Positions 1 to 6,148 of a stretch of DNA of 7,329 bases are shown here, one piece after another (the stretch's first letter is position 1; each line of letters starts with the position of its first letter). The notes beneath the pieces are model-generated. The model was given only the letters and a program-made list of their open reading frames with translations, was not told the DNA's origin and ran no database searches. The DNA comes from Ruminococcaceae bacterium UBA5423 (lineage in GTDB: Bacteria; Bacillota; Clostridia; Oscillospirales; Acutalibacteraceae): assembly GCA_002409375.1 (NCBI GenBank), contig DHNF01000059.1, positions 429 through 7,757 of the forward strand, given 5' to 3'. Position numbers and translations under genes: made by a program.

Positions 1-1161
1 GAAGATCAGGATCAAGACGAAGTTCCTGCGGACAAACAACCCGGCGTTGTCAACACCGGTGAAACAGGCACTTCTTTTATAAGCAACCCCGGCTTTGAAG
101 ACGGTGATGCAAATTGGGGAGTTGTTGGCGGTGCATCTATTAATTCCGATGACACCCATAGCGGAGCCAACGCGGTAAAAGCGATTTTAGGTACCGAAGG
201 ATACGGTATGTGGAATAACCTTACTGCTGACTTTGATATGAATGCTGCTTTAAAGATGACTTTCTGGGTGAAGCTGGACGGTGTTACGGGCGATGGCATT
301 GAAGTTGGTGTTGAGAGAAATTGCATGGACGATGAAGGGGCACCTTTGACCGATCATGTCTTCTCAGACCGGCTGAAGGGAACCTCCGACTGGCATAAGG
401 TTACAGTGGATATACCAGCAACAAATGGTTGCTATGGTGTTGTTGCAAAAGTAAATATCCCTGCCGGAGAGGGAACGGCTTACTTTGATGACTTTTTCAT
501 CGGGCTGGCAGAGCCTGCCAAGCAATCCGATAATTATCTGATGAATCCGGGATTTGAAACCGGAAGTGCTACAGAGGCTTCAAACTGGGGTCTGGCACCC
601 GGCTGGGATAAAATATCATCACCTATTTCGACGACAGATGTACATGGAGGCAATCGTGCGGTAAGTATTGCTCAGGGTACAGAGAACCATGTGTTGTTCC
701 AGAGCAACAACTGGGGTATGCCGGAAATGGATTTGACTCAGGCAATGGTATATTCCGCATGGGTGAAATATGAGGGTGTCACAGGCAACGGCGTATATCT
801 AAAAGTAGAACGAAAAGCCAATGATGAGGGCATTGCAAATGTATCGGGAACCGCCGTTACCGGCACTTCTGACGGATGGGTTCAGCTTAAGCTTCTTGTC
901 CCTGCAACAGATGAAGTGATTGAAGAGCTTATCGTATCTGTGGTCGCTGAGGTTGGTACAGGCACCGTCATTGTTGATGATACAGAGCTTAGACCTGCAA
1001 CCCAAGATGATTTGAACGACGATGAGGATAACGACAACGATACTGGCGATACGGACGAAGACCAATTACCGCCTGCTACCGGAGGTGTCGTTCCGACTGC
1101 TATGGCACTGGTTACTTTGACAGCGACAGCCGTAATTGTTATCAGTAAAAAGAGGAAATAA
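1..1161 (+). CDS. Cell-surface protein with two CBM4/9-like modules and sortase-type C-terminal anchor (5' partial)
   Basis: The reading frame is open from base 1 to the TAA at 1159-1161, so the protein enters from the left edge; 386 residues are visible and the true start is outside. The ATG at 208 lies inside the first module and is not a credible start. After an acidic linker there are two homologous modules, about residues 26-168 and 179-330. Each begins with NPGFE (29-33 and 182-186), has a central FWVK/AWVK strand followed by GVTGxG, and ends with a DD-containing strand (DD at 163-164 and 326-327). This is the usual layout of CBM4/9-like jelly rolls, so a glycan-binding role is inferred. 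A very acidic D/N/E/T linker (about 337-355) leads to LPPATGG (356-362), a hydrophobic stretch and the tail KKRK, resembling a sortase sorting signal. No catalytic domain is visible, though one could lie upstream. Confidence 0.88.
   Translation, partial: EDQDQDEVPADKQPGVVNTGETGTSFISNPGFEDGDANWGVVGGASINSDDTHSGANAVKAILGTEGYGMWNNLTADFDMNAALKMTFWVKLDGVTGDGIEVGVERNCMDDEGAPLTDHVFSDRLKGTSDWHKVTVDIPATNGCYGVVAKVNIPAGEGTAYFDDFFIGLAEPAKQSDNYLMNPGFETGSATEASNWGLAPGWDKISSPISTTDVHGGNRAVSIAQGTENHVLFQSNNWGMPEMDLTQAMVYSAWVKYEGVTGNGVYLKVERKANDEGIANVSGTAVTGTSDGWVQLKLLVPATDEVIEELIVSVVAEVGTGTVIVDDTELRPATQDDLNDDEDNDNDTGDTDEDQLPPATGGVVPTAMALVTLTATAVIVISKKRK
1066..1158 (+). other. C-terminal cell-wall sorting-like signal (PPATGG variant)
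   Basis: This encodes LPPATGG, then about 20 hydrophobic residues and the basic end KKRK. That is the tripartite layout of sortase substrates, but the pentapeptide is PPATG rather than LPxTG, with an extra residue between LP and ATG. Covalent anchoring to peptidoglycan is inferred; a plain membrane anchor is the alternative. Confidence 0.6.
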
Positions 1162-1212
1162 ACATTGTACCGGAAAGAATGACCGCTCTTTTACGGGCGA
1201 TCCTATTCCAAT

Positions 1213-1220
1213 AAGGAGAG
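1213..1220 (+). promoter_or_regulatory. Ribosome binding site
   Basis: AAGGAGAG lies six bases before the ATG at 1227. It is a strong, well-spaced Shine-Dalgarno sequence and fixes the start of the second surface-protein gene, whose first residues form a good signal peptide. Confidence 0.85.
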
Positions 1221-1226
1221 ATTGAG

Positions 1227-2135
1227 ATGCTGAAAATAGCCAAGCTCGGTTTGGCACTTGTGCTGTCAATGGCAATGATGTTTTCCATGACACTGGCGGC
1301 AACAGCGGCTGAGCCGATTTTAAAAAATCCAAGTCTTGAAGATCTAAATGACGACGGTACTACCACACATTGGGATGTGTGGCCGGGTAACCCCAGTGAA
1401 GGGGAGAAATTCGCTTCGGTATCTACCAGCGAAAAACACAGCGGCAAACAGTCTCTTTTAATAGAACTGACGCCGAAGAACAATCAAGCAGTCTATCAAT
1501 ATCATCTGTTGGCTGATCAGCGGTTTCCCTTTAACAAAGCCTATACATTTTCATTTTGGGTAAAAATGGACAATGTTGTACCCTCCGACAACGATGGTGT
1601 GCGAATAGGCATAAATCGCAAAGGTGTCGACGGCAACTCATATGACATGAGAGAGCATATTGAGGTAGGCACATATGGCTGGACAAAGGTTTCACTGACC
1701 GTATCCAAGGCTTTGGTATCACTTGTGCAGTATGATGTTATTGTTGATATCGGTCGTGGAACAGGTAAAGTTTATCTGGATGATTTTGAGTTAGTAGAAG
1801 CTACCGATGCAACGACCGCCCCGATTATTACCACCACTAGTGCAAAAACAAAAGCCCCGAATAACACAACGGAAAATGCCAATGGCGATACCACTACTGT
1901 TACAGACGATATTGATACCCAAAGTTCATCCGAGAGAACGTCCGAGACAATAGTATCAGGCGGTGGAGATGTTACAAGCGCTACCACCACCAAAGCAGGT
2001 GGGGTAGCAGGTGATACGAATGAAGACGGGTTTAATGCTCTTCCCCTTGTTATAGCAGGTGCTGTTATTATCGCAGGAGGAGCCGTAGCTGTTGCAGTGC
2101 TTATTATTCGCAAAAAAAGGAATGGAGCAGTTTAA
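1227..2135 (+). CDS. Secreted, membrane-anchored protein with one CBM4/9-like module and Thr/Ser-rich stalk
   Basis: This is a complete 302-residue protein. Residues 1-28 form a signal peptide (basic start, long hydrophobic core, cleavage near ATAA/EP). Residues 30-190 form one jelly-roll-like module with the landmarks of the modules in the upstream gene: NPSLE (34-38), HSGKQS (about 71), FSFWVK, and YLDDFEL with DD at 185-186. Glycan binding at the cell surface is inferred from this resemblance to CBM4/9-type domains. Residues 191-265 are a low-complexity linker rich in Thr, Ser, Asn and Asp, probably an extended and possibly glycosylated stalk. A hydrophobic helix (271-294) followed by RKKR and a short tail anchors it. 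There is no LPxTG-like motif, unlike the upstream protein, so it probably stays in the membrane. The gene starts 65 bases after the upstream stop with no terminator between, so the two are probably co-transcribed. It has no visible enzymatic domain. Confidence 0.9.
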   Translation: MLKIAKLGLALVLSMAMMFSMTLAATAAEPILKNPSLEDLNDDGTTTHWDVWPGNPSEGEKFASVSTSEKHSGKQSLLIELTPKNNQAVYQYHLLADQRFPFNKAYTFSFWVKMDNVVPSDNDGVRIGINRKGVDGNSYDMREHIEVGTYGWTKVSLTVSKALVSLVQYDVIVDIGRGTGKVYLDDFELVEATDATTAPIITTTSAKTKAPNNTTENANGDTTTVTDDIDTQSSSERTSETIVSGGGDVTSATTTKAGGVAGDTNEDGFNALPLVIAGAVIIAGGAVAVAVLIIRKKRNGAV

Positions 2136-2148
2136 CAAGAGCGCACAC

Positions 2149-2197
2149 TTGAATTGATTCTGCCCTCCGGCATAATACCGGAGGGCAATGAATTCAA
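2149..2197 (+). terminator. GC-rich hairpin after the surface-protein genes, possible transcript end
   Basis: GCCCTCCGG (2162-2170) pairs perfectly with CCGGAGGGC (2178-2186) around a 7-base loop. Flanking TTGAATT (2149-2155) and AATTCAA (2191-2197) could extend the structure. It begins 13 bases after the stop codon. No T-run follows the stem, so it is not a textbook intrinsic terminator; it may be a weak terminator or a 3'-end stabilising structure. Confidence 0.5.
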
Positions 2198-2202
2198 AGG
2201 AA

Positions 2203-2243
2203 ACTAATATTCGATAAGATTTAAGTTTTAGTCGGATATTAGT
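2203..2243. repeat. Long inverted repeat upstream of the transport operon promoter (candidate operator)
   Basis: ACTAATATTCGA (2203-2214) and TCGGATATTAGT (2232-2243) are inverted copies matching at 11 of 12 positions, separated by 17 AT-rich bases. The repeat lies upstream of the predicted -10 element, so it would act as DNA rather than in the operon's RNA. A bound transcription factor is inferred. The same ACTAATAT half-site recurs at 2296-2303. Confidence 0.6.
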
Positions 2244-2254
2244 AGAAACAGTTA

Positions 2255-2272
2255 TTGACAGGAGTCTGTCGA
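2255..2272. repeat. Short dyad TTGACAG-GAGT-CTGTCGA followed by a T-run
   Basis: TTGACAG (2255-2261) and CTGTCGA (2266-2272) are inverted copies matching at 6 of 7 positions around GAGT, with TTTTT at 2274-2278. The dyad could be a protein-binding site just upstream of the -10 element, or a weak intrinsic terminator for transcription arriving from the left. The sequence does not decide between these. Confidence 0.35.
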
Positions 2273-2280
2273 CTTTTTGA

Positions 2281-2289
2281 TGATATAAT
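2281..2289 (+). promoter_or_regulatory. Extended -10 promoter of the transport operon
   Basis: TGATATAAT contains a perfect TATAAT (2284-2289) preceded by TGn, the extended -10 form that can work with a poor -35. TTGACA at 2255-2260 is 23 bases away, too far for a normal sigma-A spacer. A start site near 2296 is inferred, which would give a leader of only about 30 bases. Confidence 0.6.
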
Positions 2290-2296
2290 TATTTTA

Positions 2297-2315
2297 CTAA
2301 TATACTTAGTATTAG
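2297..2315. repeat. Inverted repeat at the predicted transcription start (candidate operator)
   Basis: CTAATA (2297-2302) and TATTAG (2310-2315) are perfect inverted copies around 7 bases. The left arm is part of ACTAATAT (2296-2303), the half-site of the upstream inverted repeat. It covers roughly +1 to +20 of the predicted transcript and ends just before the ribosome binding site, a position typical of repressor binding. Confidence 0.5.
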
Positions 2316-2317
2316 AT

Positions 2318-2325
2318 AAAGGGAG
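2318..2325 (+). promoter_or_regulatory. Ribosome binding site, ambiguous start choice
   Basis: AAAGGGAG ends only two bases before the ATG at 2328 but eight bases before the in-frame GTG at 2334. The spacing favours GTG as the real initiator; both give nearly the same signal peptide. Confidence 0.6.
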
Positions 2326-2327
2326 TA

Positions 2328-5204
2328 ATGTCGGTGAAATACAGTATGATGAAAAGATACCTGTGTATTCTGTTGTGTCTGTTTATTGCCCTGCCCTTTG
2401 TCAATACTGCACGGTCACAGCAGACAACAGATATAACAACTGAGGTAAAAAAGCCATCTTCCGATATACTGCCTGACTATACAGAGTATTTATTAAGTCA
2501 TGCACTGCCTACAGCACAAGACTCTTATGTAATTGCGGCAACGGATTTTTCTAATCAGCAAAATTGCACCCCCGGGGACGATACGGTTTTAACAACAGAC
2601 AACGGGTTTATCGAATGGACCGTTGACGTACCAAGGGCTTCACTGTATCAGATTGGATTTGTATATAAAGGTTCAGGAGAAGATGTTGCCGATATTGAAC
2701 GTGAAATCCGTATAAACGGTCACATTCCCTTTGCCCAGGCTCGCTCTATCAGCTTTAACCACATTTGGAAGAATAACCCCGAAGATATGGACGGGGATAA
2801 ATTTAAAAACGATAATTCAGGGAACCAACTTACACCATCACAGATCCAAGCAGATTTATGGAATACACTTTACATTCAAGATATCAGGGGATCACGGGTA
2901 AAACCGTATAATTTTGCATTTAAAAAAGGAACTAATACAATTCGGATTTCCGGATTGCGTGGCGGCATGATTATTAAATCCTTGATTATCAATGTAACTG
3001 AAGATGCAAATGAAAAAAGCTATACTGAGTATTTGGCAGATCATAAGCATGGCGATTATACAGGTGGAATAATTGTTGTTCAGGGGGAAGAGGCAGCGCT
3101 TAAATCATCTTCTGCCCTTGTGCCGTTGACCGATCGCACTTCTCCGTCTACCGTACCCAGCCATCCTGTGAATATAAGGCTCAACACTATTGGTGGTTCA
3201 AATTGGTCCACTCCCGGACAATGGATTGAATGGACAATCAATGTTCCAAATGCAGGGTTTTATTCACTGGGACTTAAATACAGACAGAACATGGTGTCGG
3301 GTATGTTCACAACCCGTTCCCTTTACATAAACGGAGAAATCCCCTTTGATGAAATGTCAGGGCTGGAGTTTGCATATAACAGCAACTGGCAGGGGCATTT
3401 ATTATCAGACTATGACGGAGCGCCATATAAATTTTATTTTAAAAAGGGTGATAACACACTTCGTTTGCAAGTTGAAACGGGGCGTGCATCAGATATTTAT
3501 GCACGAGCCGATGAGACGGTTCGTGAGCTTAATACGGCATATCGTCAAATCATAATGCTGACCAGCTCGTCGCCGGACCCCTTGCGTAATTACCGTATTG
3601 ACAAGGTGTTGCCGGAAGTAATGGAAACATTTAGGCGTCAGTCACAAGAACTTAAAGGGATTTCCGATAAGCTGGCCGAAATAAGCAGTAAAAAGGGCAG
3701 CCTCAACACCATTCCCGATAATCTGCATTATCAACTGCAATCTTTTATCAACGATCCTATCACCATTCCGTCGCGTTTGGATTCATATAAGCAGAATGTA
3801 AGCGGAATGGCTGCATGGCTTTTTGATCTGGCTTCTCAGCCACTTGAAATCGATTATATTACGCTGTCTGCTCCCACGATGGGAACACCCAAAGAAATAG
3901 AAAGTGTTAATGCAGGTTTTTTTGAAAAATTTATTTATGAAGTCAAGGCGTTTATAGGTTCGTATCTGATTGATTATTCAACACTGGGTGGAATTGATGG
4001 CAGCAAAGCCAAAACCTCAATTGATGTTTGGATAAACAGCGGCAGGGATCAGGCAGCTACACTTAAAAAGTTGACAGATTCACGCTTCATGCCCGATTAC
4101 GGTATTCAGGTTAATGTTAAGATGACTGCTTCGGTAACAGGAATATCCTCATTACTGCTTGCTACGGTTTCGGGCATGGGACCAGATGTTGCATTGAATT
4201 TGACAAATGCCGAGCCGGTAAATTATGCCTCAAGAGGTGCCGCAATTAATTTAAGCGGGTTTGACGGCTTTGACAAGGTGACAGATAGGTTTATGGACAG
4301 CGCCATGGAGCCTTACGAATATCAGGGCGGATATTTTGCTTTGCCCGAAACCCAGGGATTTCCCATGATGTTCTACCGCACAGATATAATGGAGGAAATG
4401 CAGTTAAGTCCGCCAAGAACATGGGACGAAATGGTTGTCATGCTGGGAGAACTTCAAAAGAAACACATGACGGTGGGTATACCCGGAGATATTTCATATT
4501 TAGCAACAAGGATATATCAATCGGGAGAAAGTCTGTACAACGAAGATAAATCACGAAGCCTTTTAGGTTCTCAAACTGCTTTGACACAGTTTAAGGATTG
4601 GACAAATCTTTATACCGGGTACAGCTTGCCTCTGGACTATGATGCGGCTAACAGATTCCGCACAGGTGAAATGCCGCTTGTAATTGCAGATTACAGCTTT
4701 TTTAATCGCATATCCGTACTTGCTCCCGAATTAAAGGGGTTCTGGGGTTTTGATCAAATACCAGGCACGATTCGTGAGGATGGAACAATCGATAATACCG
4801 CTGCTTCAACAGGTGCCTGCTTAATGATGTTGGCATCCGCCAAGCAACCGCAGGCATCATGGGAGTTTATGAAATGGTGGACAAGCGAAGAGATTCAGAT
4901 TGAATACGGACGTCAGTTGGAAGGGCTTTTGGGCGTTGCCGCTCGCCATAATTCTGCTAATATCAAAGCAATGAAAAGTCTTCCGTGGAAAACCGATGAA
5001 TACAAAAAACTTTTTGCCGCGTGGCAAAATACAAGGGGTATACCAGAGGTACCCGGCAGCTATTATGTACCCCGCAATGTTGAAAACGCACTTCGTCGCG
5101 TTTTGTCCTATTCGGACGATCCGCAAGAAGTTTTAAAAGAATATGGACTGACTATCAACGACGAGATACAAAACAAGCGTAGGGAATTTGGCTTGGAACA
5201 GTAA
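2328..5204 (+). CDS. Oversized extracellular solute-binding protein of a sugar ABC importer, with two N-terminal beta-sandwich-like modules
   Basis: The protein has 958 residues (956 if GTG 2334 is used). An N-terminal signal segment ends near residue 31 and has no lipobox cysteine. Two related modules follow, about 45-222 and 228-392. Both contain IEWT (from about 95 and 300), INGxIPF (about 129 and 334) and FKKGxNTxR (about 198 and 371), a layout suggesting beta-sandwich, possibly carbohydrate-binding, domains. Residues 398-555 look mainly helical and contain no recognised motif. Residues 560-958 resemble a family 1 sugar-binding protein: SIDVWINSGRDQ at its start, then GPDVAL, YALP-like YFALPETQGFPMMFYRTD, TWDEM, and a late WEFMKWWTS segment. 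A normal binding protein of this class has about 400-450 residues, so over half of this one is extra. Two permease genes follow at once, fixing its role as the receptor for import. The ligand is unknown; an oligosaccharide is inferred. Confidence 0.9.
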   Translation: MSVKYSMMKRYLCILLCLFIALPFVNTARSQQTTDITTEVKKPSSDILPDYTEYLLSHALPTAQDSYVIAATDFSNQQNCTPGDDTVLTTDNGFIEWTVDVPRASLYQIGFVYKGSGEDVADIEREIRINGHIPFAQARSISFNHIWKNNPEDMDGDKFKNDNSGNQLTPSQIQADLWNTLYIQDIRGSRVKPYNFAFKKGTNTIRISGLRGGMIIKSLIINVTEDANEKSYTEYLADHKHGDYTGGIIVVQGEEAALKSSSALVPLTDRTSPSTVPSHPVNIRLNTIGGSNWSTPGQWIEWTINVPNAGFYSLGLKYRQNMVSGMFTTRSLYINGEIPFDEMSGLEFAYNSNWQGHLLSDYDGAPYKFYFKKGDNTLRLQVETGRASDIYARADETVRELNTAYRQIIMLTSSSPDPLRNYRIDKVLPEVMETFRRQSQELKGISDKLAEISSKKGSLNTIPDNLHYQLQSFINDPITIPSRLDSYKQNVSGMAAWLFDLASQPLEIDYITLSAPTMGTPKEIESVNAGFFEKFIYEVKAFIGSYLIDYSTLGGIDGSKAKTSIDVWINSGRDQAATLKKLTDSRFMPDYGIQVNVKMTASVTGISSLLLATVSGMGPDVALNLTNAEPVNYASRGAAINLSGFDGFDKVTDRFMDSAMEPYEYQGGYFALPETQGFPMMFYRTDIMEEMQLSPPRTWDEMVVMLGELQKKHMTVGIPGDISYLATRIYQSGESLYNEDKSRSLLGSQTALTQFKDWTNLYTGYSLPLDYDAANRFRTGEMPLVIADYSFFNRISVLAPELKGFWGFDQIPGTIREDGTIDNTAASTGACLMMLASAKQPQASWEFMKWWTSEEIQIEYGRQLEGLLGVAARHNSANIKAMKSLPWKTDEYKKLFAAWQNTRGIPEVPGSYYVPRNVENALRRVLSYSDDPQEVLKEYGLTINDEIQNKRREFGLEQ

Positions 5205-5254
5205 GGTGAGCAGGCTGATGCGAACCCCGATATTAAGAAAGGAATGACACGAAA

Positions 5255-6148
5255 ATGGGATATTTATTAGCGCGATTTAAAAAGAGAATATCTGTTATTG
5301 TAATGCTTGTTCCCTTCTTTTCCCTGTTTTTTATATTTACTGTCTATCCTGTTTTACGCTCAATATGGTATTCGTTTACATATTACAATGTCTTTACTAA
5401 TCCAAAGTTCATTGGATTTGATAATTATATTCGCCTGTTTTTGCAGGATAGCGTGTTTTTGACAGCGCTCAAAAACACACTTGTATTTGCAATAATCACA
5501 GGCCCTGTGGGATATCTGCTGTCACTTTTGGTGGCATGGCTGATAAATGATCTTAGTCCAAAAGTACGCTGGTTTTTGACACTGGTTTTTTATGCACCTT
5601 CTATATCCGGTGCGGCGGTGGCAATATGGACTTTTGTATTCAGTGCCGACCGACACGGCTATGCAAACAGCTTTTTGCTTCAGCTGGGGCTGTTAAGTGA
5701 ACCTTTAGCTTGGTTTAAAGACCCACGTTATATGCTGATGACCATAATTGTCGTACAGCTATGGATGAGTTTAGGAACAAGCTTTCTGGCATTTATTGCA
5801 GGTTTGCAAGGTGTAAACCCATCGCTGTATGAAGCCGGTGCCGTGGAGGGAATACGCAACAAATGGCAGGAGCTTTGGCATATTACACTGCCTGCCATGA
5901 AACCGCAGCTTATGTTCGGTGCTGTTATGCAGATAACCGCCGCCTTTTCGGTTAGTGATATTAGCATTCAACTGGCGGGATTTCCAAGTGTAGAATATGC
6001 GGCACATACCATTGTAACTCATTTGCAGGATTACGGAATGATAAGATTTGAGTTTGGGTATGCTTCGTCAATCGCTACTGTATTGTTTGTGATGATGATT
6101 TCAGCCAATCAGTTTGTGCAGACTGCGTTAAGGAGGGTTGGCGAATGA
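5255..6148 (+). CDS. Sugar ABC transporter permease, MalF/UgpA-like
   Basis: This 297-residue integral membrane protein has about six transmembrane helices (near 12-34, 73-97, 106-130, 159-183, 214-238 and 268-290). The cytoplasmic EAA loop that contacts the ATPase is visible at 193-213: EAGAVEG, then 10 residues, then ITLP. The segment near the N-terminus (FTVYPVLRSIWYSF) and FIGFDNY are typical of the first permease of CUT1-type carbohydrate importers. It forms the channel with the next gene product and receives substrate from the binding protein encoded upstream. An AAAGGA sequence at 5238-5243 precedes the ATG by 11 bases, a little far but acceptable. It starts 50 bases after the binding-protein stop with no terminator between. 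The length is normal and no defect is visible. Confidence 0.93.
   Translation: MGYLLARFKKRISVIVMLVPFFSLFFIFTVYPVLRSIWYSFTYYNVFTNPKFIGFDNYIRLFLQDSVFLTALKNTLVFAIITGPVGYLLSLLVAWLINDLSPKVRWFLTLVFYAPSISGAAVAIWTFVFSADRHGYANSFLLQLGLLSEPLAWFKDPRYMLMTIIVVQLWMSLGTSFLAFIAGLQGVNPSLYEAGAVEGIRNKWQELWHITLPAMKPQLMFGAVMQITAAFSVSDISIQLAGFPSVEYAAHTIVTHLQDYGMIRFEFGYASSIATVLFVMMISANQFVQTALRRVGE
6130..6137 (+). promoter_or_regulatory. Ribosome binding site inside the upstream permease gene
   Basis: AAGGAGGG, close to the full anti-Shine-Dalgarno complement, lies within the last codons of the first permease and seven bases before the ATG at 6145. With the ATGA overlap it supports coupled translation of the two permeases. 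Confidence 0.8.

Noticed and set aside
12..326. Minus-strand open frame of 104 codons
   Set aside because: It lies opposite the clear CBM-like coding frame, has no ribosome binding site pattern I could trust, and its translation is a low-complexity Ser/Pro mix typical of an antisense shadow.
1181..1202. Imperfect hairpin between the two surface-protein genes
   Set aside because: The stem of about 8 pairs has a mismatch and a G-T pair and no T-run follows, so I do not call it a terminator; the two genes look co-transcribed.
1806..2000. Repetitive ACC/ACT-rich stretch considered as a tandem DNA repeat or phase-variable tract
   Set aside because: The repeats are short and irregular with no constant unit; they simply encode the Thr-rich stalk.
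1772..2113. Minus-strand open frame of 113 codons
   Set aside because: It is the antisense of the Thr/Ser-rich linker and membrane helix; the Val/Ala-rich translation follows from ACC/ACT and GCA/GTT codons on the other strand.
2203..2243. Inverted repeat considered as a riboswitch, attachment site or insertion-sequence end
   Set aside because: It lies upstream of the predicted start site, is too small for a known riboswitch, and no transposase, integrase or target duplication is present; an operator explains it better.
2255..2443. Plus-strand 62-codon open frame across the promoter region
   Set aside because: It overlaps the promoter, the operator-like repeats and the start of the binding-protein gene, begins inside the TTGACA region, and has no ribosome binding site.
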